64,000 nucleotides of DNA from Rhizoclosmatium globosum (Eukaryota; Chytridiomycota; Chytridiomycetes; Chytridiales; Chytriomycetaceae): NCBI GenBank assembly GCA_002104985.1, contig MCGO01000087.1, forward strand, positions 104,807 to 168,806, given 5' to 3'. A model generated the notes under the pieces. The model saw only the letters and a program-made list of their open reading frames with translations. It searched no databases and had not been told where the DNA came from. Both the position numbers and the translations under genes were made by a program. Position 1 is the first letter of the stretch, and every line of letters begins with the position of its first letter. Below, piece after piece: positions 45,812 through 56,902 of this stretch.

Positions 45812-47334
45812 TTATTGGTTTTCCTTGGTCTGGCCCAACCTGTCCCTTAATATACTGATCTCTGCCTCTAGTGCTTTTGCTTCAGTCTCCTTCTCCTTCT
45901 CGGCCTGCTGTAATTCAGTGATATGATCGAAGGCTGGGACACTAGTCAGGACAATGTTTCATATACAAGCTCCAACTCACCGAGCTCCAGAAGACGTTCC
46001 TTCGAAGCTTGCTTGACTGGAATCTTTACCAATTCCTTAATAGTGTCAAAACCTGTCTTCAGCATATTTCGGCGCTGCTTTTCGGCTTCTTTCCGGTATT
46101 CTCGCCTTTTCTCAGCTTGATCATTCGGCTTTCGTCGTCTAAATCAATCAAGTAAGCATGACGAAGACAAAGAACGAAATACGAACTCAGTGTTGGTTGT
46201 TGGCTTTCGTTTGGGAGATGGTGGATAGGGAGTCAGGAAATTTGAAGAGTCAACACCAACAGCTGTGTTTAGCAGCTCCATTGGAGTCATTCTCTGAGAT
46301 TGGTTGAAATTTGAATCGGCTATCATAGACACATTTGTGGCAGGAAGCAGAGTTTTCATGGCAGAAGATTGTGGTGTGATGGATGTTTGATTTATCGTAG
46401 GAGTTGGAACTGGCGCAGACATAGGACTGAAAAGCTGTGCAGGATCCAAAATAGTAGTAATCGCATCAGGAGGCTGGTGTCCAAAAACGCTATTTCCTGT
46501 CCCTGCCATTGAAGACGAAGAAAGTGATGATGGAGTTTGTAGCAATCCAGGAGGAGAATAATTGAGCATGGAGGGTGATGAGAGCGTCCGTTGATTCGAA
46601 AGAGGGTCTTGCATAGTCCCAAACATATCATTCGCTGATACTGATGGTTGCTGAAAGTTCTGTTGGAAAACTGGTTCAGACGATGGAATTGGAAACATGA
46701 TCTGCGAAGGCGTTACGCGAGTATCTTTCGCAATCATGGGATTTCTTATACTTCGCAGATGGTTTTGCGGTTTCGGGGAGTTCGTGGTGGAATGTGCAGA
46801 GCCAGCGGAGAACGAGTGAAAGAATGGAGTAGGCGGTGGAGGAGGTATATATACGGGACTAGATAGAAGCTGCTGGTGAGGCAATCCAGAAAACTCTGAA
46901 GGGTTTGTTGGAGCATAGATGTCCAGAAAGCGAAACTGTTGTGTGGGAGTCTGTGGTTGAGGCTGTTGCTGAAAGTTGTTCTGATAATCCAAAGATTCTT
47001 GATAATATGGAGCGTTAGGGAAGGAAGAGAAGGCATCAAGAGCAGATGACTGGAACGTCGAAGTCTCGCCCTTCAAGTTCAAAGAATCGGAATGGGCCTC
47101 TGCTACAGATGGATACGAATAAGAATCGGTCCAAAGCGATTGATCGAGGCTATTTTGTTCAAGATTCTGATCGAAAGACAAGTCCGTGTGAGCAGATTGT
47201 TGAAGTGGTTGCTGCGAGAAACAACCAGGATCCATCAGCATATCCGCAAAGATATCAATGAATTCGGCATTCTCGTTTGTTAGGGATATGGAGGAAAGTG
47301 ACTGTAGCTTCCGATCAGAGCCAGTTGGTTCCAT
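45812..47334 (-). CDS. Cluster bHLH transcription factor 3
   Basis: Start MEPTGSDRK. Near the N-terminus an acidic-hydrophobic patch EFIDIFADMLMDPG looks like an activation motif. Gln-rich and Pro-rich middle; motif copies DTRVTPSQIMFPI and QRMTPMELLNTA. The last exons encode KRREYRKEAEKQRRNMLK, IKELVKIPVKQASKERLLEL, and, after a phase-1 intron, FDHITELQQAEKEKE with an acidic coiled coil. The intron splits an Ala codon (G|CC) exactly at the start of helix 2. Only 40 bp separate its stop from the start of the next gene downstream. Confidence 0.82.
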
Positions 47335-47421
47335 CCTTGCTTGGCGTGTGCAGCCAAAAAATTTGATAAACACAAAAAACGTGCTTTTCCTTCTCGTCTT
47401 CGTTTCTTTATTCTGTTACTG

Positions 47422-48374
47422 CTACAGCAAAGAATTCTGAAGCTTTATTCGTAGTTGCTCCGTTTCGTGCTCGAGGAAGTGTATGATGTCGGTCTTTTCC
47501 TTCTCTTTCTGAAGTAATTCAATGATGTACTCCCGTGCTAAATAATCGTATAAAGGAAGGCTCAGGAATCAAAAGATTTAAGTAGCTTACCAATCGTGAG
47601 TACTTTCTCCTTCGGTGCTCCTTTTCCATAGAATGGCAGCAACTCTTTCAGTTTTTGGAAATACGCTCGAAGGATTGCACGGCGACGACTCTCGGCTTCT
47701 TTTCTGTACAATCGTCGCTTTTCACTGGGTTTTTTCTTGCTGTTCACTCTACCGTAAGTACTTTAGTCATAGCTCTTTCAATATAAGTGATTTGGTGATT
47801 TAAACCTTGGCTTTTTGCCTTTAATTGATGTCTTGTTATCGTCTTGAGTTTGATTTGGAACGGCAGCTGTATCGAATGATGTGATGGAAAATGAATTGCA
47901 AGGCACAGTCGGCTTCAAAACTTCTGATGGAGGGGCACTTTGATGCTCAAACAAAGTGGTTTGGGAAGAACAAGAAGCCAGAAATCCACTGTATGGTCCG
48001 ATTGTAAATTTGGAATCTTGATTCTTAAAACCAGTTACATTCTGCTCTATCATTGTTCCATGTGGTCCTTGTGATAAGGCTGAAGGAACATAACTGAATC
48101 TTGTATTGTCCTTGTCGCAGAAACTGTTGAGATCCAGAATTTGTGACGGAGTTATTCGTTCTGACATCAGCATACTGTTGTCACCAGATTCTGGTTGATC
48201 ATGAGGCAGAGCTTCGCATTCCATCAGCATATGAGTTGGGATAAGTATTTCGTCAGCGAATGAGTTGAAATACTCGAGTTCATCCGCTGATAACTGGAGG
48301 TCGGACAGTTTGAAAGCATTCGTAGTTCCAGCAACCGTTGTAACCGAACAAGGCTGAGAGTAATTCTGGTCCAT
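47422..48374 (-). CDS. Cluster bHLH transcription factor 4
   Basis: Compact member, about 275 residues in three exons. Start MDQNYSQPCS; patch ELEYFNSFADEILIP; one motif copy SERITPSQILDL. bHLH: KRRLYRKEAESRRRAILRAY, LKELLPFYGKGAPKEKVLTI, then phase-1 intron (G|CA) and REYIIELLQKEKEKTDII. Basic residues KGKKPRFKSP precede the second intron and may act as a nuclear signal. I see no frame break in this gene, which shows that the family is functional as written. Confidence 0.85.
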
Positions 48375-48519
48375 TTGATCTAGAACGCTTCAGGAGTTTT
48401 TTCTGTTTATAATAGGAAACGTTGGTTTAATTGGTCCATTCAGTGTTCTAGAAGATTGAACTTCAGAAGTAAGTATGAAAATTGATTTACTTTATATAAA
48501 TATGTAGATATATATCAAA

Positions 48520-49876
48520 CTATTTCTTCATAAGCTCCTTCTTCATCGCTTCAATTTCCTTCTCTAAATCGTCTATCATGTTCGCCTTCTCACTTTCGGT
48601 CCTTTGTAACTCGGCAATATATTCAGCAGCTAGTAGATTAATATTAGCGAGAGATATTTGGTGAAATGACTTTGGTTTCATACCTTTTTCCAAGACACGC
48701 TCTTTTGATGCAACACTGTCCAAATTCGACGAACTTGGCAAGACCCTTCGTATTTCATGTAAACTTTGTCGCACCAGTTCGCGTCGTCGTCGCTCGGCTT
48801 CCCGTCTGAACTCGCGTCGACGTTGTTCCGATGTGTTTCACTTTAAGAATTTTCAAAAAAGTTAATCCAAAACAAAGCAAAACTGCGTGGAAACCTTACA
48901 CTGCTGAATTCCGCCTTGGTCCCTCAATACCCTCCAATAAGTCCAGCACGGCATCCCCTCCTGTAACTGTCGTTGGTCGAAGCGGATCACTTCCCTTCGA
49001 AGACGAACGTTCTGGGGAGCTATTTGAATCACTCAACGACGCAGACGATGTTCTTGATGAGTTTTCAGATGTGACGTAGAGAGGCGCATTGGAATAATTG
49101 AACTGCATAACGTCGATGGAAGTATTGATCACGGTCGGGTTATTATTCAATACATTGAATTGATGAGGCTGCAGTTCCATGATTTGTGCCGGGGTAAGTC
49201 GCACTGAAGTGTCAGAATGTATACTTCCAGTGACAGATCGTGAGCGAGAGCCACGTTCTGATGACAATGGACTGGATCTGCGAGTTTCATTCCGTCTACT
49301 TGATGGAATGCTTTCAGATACGGGAGATGATATGTGCACGGAGCTGCGAGCTGAAGTCTGGTGTTGTGGTTGTGGAATGGGGCTTTGAAAGAGGAATGGT
49401 GGCGCGGACACGTCATTTGTGTAAACTTGGCTGGCAAGAGGAGATGCGGCGACAATTCGAGAAAATACAGGTGTTGGAGGTGGTACTGAACGAGGCTGTA
49501 GAGCCGACGGTGGTGTATCCAAATGGCCCCATTCCATGCCTCCTTCATGTTGCTCAATACCACCATTAGGTTGGAATGGATCAAAGTGATTGAAGAACGG
49601 TGTAAGCCCTGACGATGTTCCTCCAATTGAAGGACTCATCTCGGGTCCTATTCGGTTTCGGAGAGCTGCTGCTGAATCAAACTGGAGGGATGTGATCAAA
49701 TTGACCTCCTCCTGAGTCATAATGGAGGGAGAACGCTCGTGAGTACTTCTATGGCTTCTACTGCTCTCAGACATCTGGAGATGCTGTACTTTGAAACAGG
49801 TTTTGGTTGGGTTTGTTGGCGGCCAACTTTTTCGGAAAATTCTTGGATAGGACTCATCGGAGAATTTGCGTTGCAT
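48520..49876 (-). CDS. Cluster bHLH transcription factor 5
   Basis: Start at 49876, or 49774 (MSESSRSHRS), which is more natural. Disordered Pro/Ser-rich body; motif SVRLTPAQIMELQP; Ser-rich stretch. The bHLH follows a 60-bp intron: RRREFRREAERRRRELV, SLHEIRRVLPSSS, SKERVLEK, phase-1 intron (G|CT), AEYIAELQRTESEKANM, and a Lys/Glu coiled coil ending ELMKK. Joining the first intron to the basic region needs one extra base near 48815. 26 bp separate it from the stop of the upstream neighbour. Confidence 0.78.
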
Positions 49877-49902
49877 GCTCCCACAAAACTTCTAATTTCT
49901 AT

Positions 49903-51047
49903 TTACTCTAGTATTTGTCTAACAACTTCAAGCTCTGCTTCAAGCTGTAAAATTTCTGCTCGTTTTGCCTTCTCTGCTTCTTGCAGCTCAAGAATGTGTT
50001 TCATGGCTGAAGGTATTTGTAAGCGATTAAACAAGACAATCCCACAATTACCATTAGCTAAAAGGACATCTTTCGTCTGTTTTTTTCCCGATCGAGGTGC
50101 AGGTAATAAGGATTCCAGCGTTTGAAACGACACTTTCAAGTCATCTCGCCGTTGCTGTTCTGCTGTTTTCCGTTTCAATCGAACTAATTTGGCGTATTCT
50201 GTAGGTCTGCAAAATTATATTTAATTAATTATAATAATATAGCAATAGTTCCCACTCACGATAAGTGACTCTGCGGAATTGCTGGTGTGGATTCAGTTGC
50301 AGTATATTCACTCAAGATACGTTCGAGTTTCTCATTGAATTCCTTTCGTTTTGCTTCTATGCTGACAATGTTTGGAGCATCAAAATGAAGCCGTCGAGGT
50401 TGAGGGCTCAACGGGGTCGGTACGGGAGGAGGTAATAGAATGACATCGTTCGAAGTATTGGACAAAGGAGGAGGGCCGTAATGGTTATAGATTTGTGGGT
50501 ATTGGTAATTTGAAGGATTTGTATAGTGGGATGAGGACGACGAAGGGCTGTGCTGTTCAAATGTAGGGTATATTGGCTCCTCGGCCACAGAATTGTATTG
50601 ATATTGTCTATTTGTGTATGGCTTTGACCAGCTGTTATCGCGGCTGGCAGGGGGTGTTTGAAGCTGAACAAGACTCATTGAACAGGCTTCTACGGAACGG
50701 ATCTCTGACTCCAGCCGTCTGAAGTGTACAGAAGGCGGTGTGAACTCGACAGTGGTGAGAGCTTTGAAGGAGGTGGTTGATTGTGTCTGTGATTCAGAGG
50801 CTGAGGGGGCGCTTTGCTCTTGATAACGAGCCCATTTGAAAGCACCCGATTCAGCCTGTATCTCCGCTATTCCATCTTGATCATCATTCTTTATGCCGTA
50901 GGTGGTTGGTGTATTCGTTGTGGGATACTCTGTGAAGTGTCTGGAGAGACGATCATCTGACGATGCTGACGTTGACAGGCCATACGACGACCCACTGCTT
51001 GAGCGTGATGGATTGTACTGATCACTGCGTTCCCCAAGGCCGTCCAT
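49903..51047 (-). CDS. Cluster bHLH transcription factor 6 (canonical)
   Basis: Start MDGLGERSDQ; 263-residue Ser/Tyr/Pro-rich first exon; then an intron (about 50202-50256) into PTEYAKLVRLKRKTAEQQRR, FQTLESLLPAPRSGKKQTKDVLL, phase-1 intron (G|CC), and MKHILELQEAEKAKRAEI. It fits the general bHLH consensus best. It lacks a clear copy of the R-x-T-P-S-Q motif (nearest FTPPSVHF). All junctions keep frame. Its position inside the array and the conserved intron show it belongs to the family. Confidence 0.83.
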
Positions 51048-51335
51048 CTTTCACTTGTAACTAATCAATTTGATGCCAATTTGTGGAACGGAAAAAGAGC
51101 GTGCAAGACGGCATGATGCGTGGCCATTTTTCCATGAACTGGCGACCTCGGCGCGTGCCCATCAATTTTGCAACCCAACAATCGAGTTTGCCACACGGCG
51201 AAAAGACGATATTCGATACAGAAATATATGCTTAAATTCTTTAGTGTCGATGTTTGTAAGAGAAAACATTATTGACATCTTTACTATAATTATCGACATC
51301 TTGTAATAGAAAGCAGCAAATTATAAAGAAATTAA

Positions 51336-52551
51336 TTACATATTCTTTAGAGCACGAATAGAAGCTTCGAGCTCGTATAATTCTTGTTCCTTCTGCTCTT
51401 CTTGGCGCTGCAGATCCCCAATGTATTCAATCACTGCGGGAATCATCAGTCACGGATTAAAGAGCGTTCAAAATCTCACCTTTCTCCAAGATTTGAGTCT
51501 GGTTTGGAGCCTTGTTTACGCATTCGTTGTTTCTTGTGGCAAAAGCTCCCTCATTTGTGCAAACCCTTCTCTCATTGAATCTCTCCGTGCCTTTTCAGTT
51601 TCTTTGCGGAAAGCACGCTCTTTCAATTCGACTTCAGTGAGGTTGGTGCTATACGCAAATTGGAAGTTGGATTAGCAAGGGTTCGGCGTTATGCAAGGAT
51701 GAACAACTTACAACGACTGCTTTCGGCTTCCAGATCTGGAGTTCTTCCGACTGCTAGGTCGGCTCTTTCTTGACTCTGAGGCTTCGACAGGTCCCAATAG
51801 TGGAGAACCCAGGCCACTGTTGCAAAGACGCTCAACTTGCGTGCCGATGAAATGCTTCCCGATCTTCCCAAGGCGAGAGCAGGTGTTGTCATGGGCGACG
51901 AAGTGAAACTAGTTCTTCTCGACCCCGTTGTTGATTGTGGCTGATCTACCGATCGAATTCGTCAGCAATTGGGAACTTGTATTCATTTGCAGAATAAGTG
52001 TGAGTATTGGTGCGAGGATATGACTTGGGGTAAGTCGGGATGGATCCCGGGAATATGGCGTTTGTTTGAGTGAAGGGCGACGGAAATTGAATAGCTGAAC
52101 TGGTTCTCTTTGTTCTTGCATAATGTGTAATTGACGAGCAGAGTCGTTATGGAGAAGAGAAGCTGGAGTCGCTGGAGGGGCATTGAGGTGAAATATATTG
52201 GTTCGGCTCGGAGTTGGTGGGCATGGGTGTCTCAGTTCCGAAAGAGACAGGATACGTGGGTTCTTGTGTATTCAGGAATGTTACTTGAGATGTAGAGGCA
52301 TAGGCAACAGGATCCCAGGAGAGCTGATTGCCCTGAAGGATGGAGCCTGAGAACTGTGCCATCAAGTCTACAGTTTCGGGGGACAGAAATGTCGGCTCGC
52401 CCTTCATATCTGCATTCGATTGCATAAGATCCGTGGCGTCAGGAAAGAGATACGATGGCCAAGGGACGTCCATTTCGCAAATCGTTTTTCCTTCCCGAAC
52501 AACGTGCACGCTCAATTTTATGGGCTTGGTGCCATTTCGGCTGTCATCCAA
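51336..52551 (-). CDS. Cluster bHLH transcription factor 7 (frame broken)
   Basis: Start MDDSRNGTKPIKLSVHVV. N-terminal part with PETVDLMAQFSGSIL; motif PSRLTPSHILAP lies in another frame downstream, so one base is missing near 52130-52160. Basic Ser/Arg-rich stretch (SRPSSRKNSRSGSRKQS), intron, then RAFRKETEKARRDSMREGF, MRELLP, a one-base loss near 51545, NQTQILEK, phase-1 intron (G|TG), and IEYIGDLQRQEEQKEQ. 288 bp separate it from gene 6. Confidence 0.72.
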
Positions 52552-52760
52552 CTTAGCGCCATACTGTTCCTATTGTAACCTATCTACAAGAATGAAATGA
52601 GGAGCGGTTTATATCTTGCCATTCTGTTCATTCTCCCGATATCCGTGGGAAGTGAGCACGCAATTCTTTCAATCTCCATCCCCACATTTTTTTTGAATGT
52701 TACTGTCGGTTATCTCTATCAGTTCCCAATCATATATTTATTATTATCTATACATCAAAT

Positions 52761-53964
52761 TCATTCTGCATCTTGTAGCGCCTTCTTAACCGCTTCGATT
52801 TCGCTTTCTAGCTCCTTAATAGTTGCCTCCTTCTCCTTTTCTTCCTTCTGAAGATCGGCTACGTATTCATACACAATTTCTAACAAGAGTTGTTGACTGG
52901 GAGGCCGTCCTGGAATTCGAGACTGTGGTAAAACTGTTCGCAGCTCTTCTAATCCCTCTTGATGGCATCTCGTCGTTGCTTTTCGGCTTCTTTTCGATTG
53001 TGCTTGAGTTTGGCGTCTTCTTCTGGTGTTCTAAGAGAGAAAAGTAAGGACAATTGGCTTACGAGCATTGATTGGTCAGACACTCACAAATTGGGTTTAG
53101 ACCGTTTGCGAATAGATTTCTTTTGACCAACTCATGTAGTTTGCGGTGTTCTGTTGGGGTGCTTTGCAGCTTGTGGAAGCGGAGAAAGGCTGCTACTGGA
53201 ACTTCGCTCCGCTAATGTTCGGTTGGGACCCAAAGCTGAAGGCGAAGAAATTTGCGGATTAATCATTGGACTATTTCGGATCTTGGGTTGTTGTGATTGC
53301 GGCCATGATGAACTTGGAAGCATTGGAGGTGAGAAGAGGAAAGCTGGGTTGGCTCGGTTGGAGTTTGAGCATAAGATGGCCCTAAGGCTGGGGAAACTAA
53401 TAGCTGAGAAAAGAAACTTGGATTCAATTGGACTGAAGACATTGTGGCAGCGAGTCCTGATGATGCCGTGTTTGCAGTTGCAGATAAATTGGTGTATTAT
53501 TGAGGAAGGGGCGGCTGATGGGAATGGAATGGAGAGGCATTGATTTGGGGCGGAAACAGAGGAGAATCGCAGAATACAGAATTTGAGCGATGCTGGGTGA
53601 AGTTTAACTCGTTTTGGGGGAACAATGACTGAGTTGACACATCATTGTGAGACAGGCCCATCTGCTGCATCATAATCTGAGACGGAGTAATACGATTCAG
53701 GTTTTCAGTATCGGTAGAATCCAGAGACCAATTGATCGTATCTGATGGGTTGATAGACTGTTGTGATAGAATTGAAGCGAACGAGGGCGAGTTGAGCAGA
53801 TTGTTTCCTGCCAGTGCGGACCCATGAGTTTGATCGAACAGCGTTGCCGCCGTCGGAGGTTCAGAGTGGCGGCATTTGCATCGGACAAGACAGTGGTGTC
53901 CGTGTCCGTGTTCGCCCGTTGTCCACATTTCCATCAACTCGGCCGTGTTGTCCAAGTTGTCCAA
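52761..53964 (-). CDS. Cluster bHLH transcription factor 8 (frame broken)
   Basis: Outermost gene of the array. Start MDNLDNTAELMEMWTTGEHG; motif LNRITPSQIMMQQM at about 53670-53700; then Gln/Ser/Pro-rich text spread over different frames between 53130 and 53540, so several bases are missing or gained. Basic KSIRKRSKPN, intron, KHNRKEAEKQRRDAI, a one-base gap at 52959-52960, GLEELRTVLPQ, and EYVADLQKEEKEKEATI ending in an acidic-basic coiled coil. No intron at the helix-2 position, as in gene 2. Confidence 0.7.
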
Positions 53965-54278
53965 ATCGGTGTTCGAGGACGCCCAATCGCCGCCTGGCCA
54001 GCCAAAGCAAAGCCAGAGCCAAACAAAGTTGTCTCCGAATCAAGTTTCACACTGGTTGAAGGTGCACTGTCAGAGCCAGTGCCGTGAGTGTGAGTCCCTG
54101 TCACCCGTCGAAGGAGCTCGTCTACTCGAATGCATTGCCGGGCTGCAGGTCCATATTAAGGCGAGGGGGCGTTACAGGGCAAGACTTGAACAAAAGGGAC
54201 AAAAGAAAGAGGGTTTCTATTTATCCACGTGATTTGGGTTTTGGGGGTGAAACAATTATCAATCCAAACACACGTCAA

Positions 54279-56204
54279 ATGCAACAGAAGCGAGAGAGTA
54301 GTGCTACCCTGTTTTCCCGTGCTTCAAAGGTACCCGTGATGCAGGAGATTGAGCAGCTATGGCCCCATTCAGTCATTCAGGCTGAGAAGGTGCCTTTGGC
54401 TCAACAACGCCTGAATGCGTGGCGTCACATTGTGGAGGTACGTTGGACCTCCCAACTTAGCTTCAACCTCATAACATTTGCGATTAGGAATTGCTTCAAT
54501 TTGTCGTTGTGATCCAGTCTATCGAAAAAGAATATGCACGCGAATACGATAAGTTTGCTGCGCGCCTCGCTAAATTAGGAACCACGCCACAGAATCCTGT
54601 ATCATTCGGTAAGTAATTTAGTTCTTGTTATTTTCTGACAGCGATACAGAGGAATCAACCGGAATTCCCGTTGAAACCGTTCAAAAGTCTCTGTCAAAAC
54701 TCTCAGACGAGCATCTAAACTTTGAAAGATCCATCAACGACACATGTTACAAGCTTTTATTGGAACTGAAAGCTGAAATCACTCGTCGAAGCAAAGACTT
54801 CAAAGCTGACACGGATTCATTGACGAAAACAGTGACAAAGTCGCGCTCTGCCACAATCAACATGATTTCACTGCATGAAAAAGTAAAGGCGCGTCGCGTC
54901 AGTAACACTCGAGCGAATGACAACTCTTTTGTCGACCTATGGCTCACGGAGCGTGTGCTTTATAAGCACTTGCGCGAAATGATTCACACTGAAAACAAAT
55001 ATCAAGAGAATATGCTTCAATTGTTGAATGGAATACAAGAATTTGACGAAAAAGTGGTAACTAGCGTGAAATACGTCCTTGGGGACTTTTTCCTCGCACG
55101 CGAACATCAACATGATACCATAAACGTAAGTATCTCTCTTCTATATTCATAGACACTTACTTCTCTACTTAGGCTCTTCTTCAAACGCAAGGACTCATGT
55201 AAATGCCCTAGAATCCAGCTCCCCTTTCTCAACATTCGCTTCCACCACAACCATTTTCGACGAATCTGCATGGAAAACATCCCGCAGCTTACAAACCTTC
55301 CCCTACGAAATCCAAGAAATCCAAATCCTGAAACAAAGCGTCATGTCTCGCCAAGACTTTTGGTCGCGAAGTGGTTGGACGCAGGCTTTGTTTGTTATTA
55401 CGGAGAGTGGATATTTGCATTGCTTCAAACGTGTGCATGGGCGGGCACGAGGAGATGAAGTTCGGAAACGTGCTTTGGATAAGAAACCTGTTTTTGGGTG
55501 GGGTCTTGGGAAGAAGAATGTTGGGTTGCCTGTTGTTCCTCCCAGTGTTGAGATTTTGGAGGCGGAGATGCATGAAACTCCAGCGTATAATGACTTGGAT
55601 ACACCAGCGACTTATTATAGGTGCAGGATGACTAGGTTTATGAATTTATGGTTCCTAAATCGAATGTTTTAGTATTTGCTTGAGCAACTCCGGCCGAATT
55701 GCTGTCAACGTGATTCCCGAAAAACCATGTGTCTTTTCCATTGAGCTCTTTAAAAGTCCAAGAGATCCTATCGCCGTAAAGCGTTATGAAATCAAGGCCA
55801 ACAGCGAATCCGAGATGATTGAGTGGGTTTCGTTCTTGAAAGAGAAAATCGAGTTGAGTTTCCGGATTGCATCATATCTTCTCACTAACTGTATCCTTTT
55901 TGAAAAGGTCATATTTGCCTCAGGGACCCCTGAGCCTCTCTTCCTCCCTGAACATGAGATTCTCGACCGTGTCGAAACTGCTGTGAGACGTCCACCGCCT
56001 CCTGTTCCAGTCAAGAAGCCTGTTGCAACTCAAGAGTCCGAATTTACCGTAATCGAGGATGAAATCAATGTGGAGCCCACAACTTCCGCTGACTCGATCA
56101 AAATGATTCCTCAGCAGGGAGTCGGTGAAATCACAGGACGCACATTTACTCTGTCTTCCACTTCTAAAGTCGTCAGAAAAGCCCCAGAGCCGTTGTTGGC
56201 GTGA
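54279..56204 (+). CDS. BAR-PH domain protein, Slm1/Slm2-like (one frame break)
   Basis: Exons 54279-54437, 54488-54608, 54650-55125, 55173-55620 and 55673-56204. The first three encode a long helical BAR/F-BAR-like unit (QRLNAWRHIVE, LLQFVVVIQSIEKEYAREYDKFA, LWLTERVLYKHLREMIH). Exons 4 and 5 encode a PH domain (SGWTQALFVITESGYLHCF, IAVNVIPEKPCVFSIELF, EMIEWVSFLKEKIE). In yeast such proteins bind PI(4,5)P2 at the plasma membrane in TORC2 signalling. Exon 4 needs a one-base correction near 55190 (QTQG to THVNALESSS). A 66-bp intron, multiple of three and without stops (about 55854-55919), may be retained in the long frame. Confidence 0.75.
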
Positions 56205-56306
56205 GAATGGTCGTGTAGATTGGAATTACTTTACTACAGCTTTTACTTTATTTTGATGTGCTTGTTTTTTGAATTTACTTGTTCTTTTTCCGAAAATAGT
56301 CGGCTG

Positions 56307-56810
56307 TTATTTTCGAGTATTGGCTGGTTAGAAGGACTTTTTTAGGCTCATGGAGAACATACCTAATTTCTCAACAGCTTCTGCACAAACACTTGCAAAC
56401 ATGGTGCCATCATAGGTGGATACGATGTAATGGCCATGTGTTTTTGCGACGATGATTCCAGATTTATCCTAATTTCGTATCAAAGGTGCATGAAAAGAAG
56501 GGAATAACTCACGTTTTTTGCGTATAGGGACAAGTTATCTGCCCGAACCGCTCTGTACGCCATGTCCATCAACGTTATAGCTGCTTCACCTGTTCGAACA
56601 TCTCTAGGCGATTCAAACGCGATAAGGATCTTTGTGTAGTCCATTGGTGTAATCTGTATGTGATCCTGTTTCATTCCTGTTTGCGCTGGTTCAAGATCAT
56701 ACCTCAAACAGTGGAGACTTTGCTTTTATAGATCCATCTTTCCGTTTGATGATAGCTGCGTGTTGGACGTGGTGTGTTGAAAGTAGGGCTTCTTGGAGAA
56801 GTTGGTTCAT
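56307..56810 (-). CDS. PFN4: Profilin-4-like protein
   Basis: Four exons: 56703-56810, 56513-56653, 56363-56468 and 56307-56323; 123 residues, a normal profilin length. Matches profilin-4 more than conventional profilin: HHVQHAAIIKR, ITPMDY, YRAVRADNLSLYAKN, SGIIVAKTHGHYIVSTYDG and ASVCAEAVEKL. Profilin-4 is tied to flagellated sperm in animals and lacks strong actin binding. Its presence here fits a zoosporic fungus. The 17-bp last exon rests on splice consensus; reading in another frame would give a longer tail. Confidence 0.85.
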
Positions 56811-56902
56811 TTCTAGAGATTGTCGCGTTTTATGGAAACGAAGAAGGAAGTAAATTTACAAGTCGCCGAGCACAGATTTTATTCAACGTTTCCGTCCAAC
56901 TA

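Noticed and set aside
53154..53543. Plus-strand ORF of 129 codons within the bHLH gene 8 region
   Set aside because: Antisense of the disordered part of gene 8, whose minus-strand text (SSPSALGPNRTL, KSIRKRSKPN) fits the family.
53824..54278. Plus-strand ORFs upstream of the BAR-PH gene as its N-terminus
   Set aside because: They overlap the start of bHLH gene 8 antisense, begin with non-ATG codons or lack similarity; ATG at 54279 suits the helical domain.
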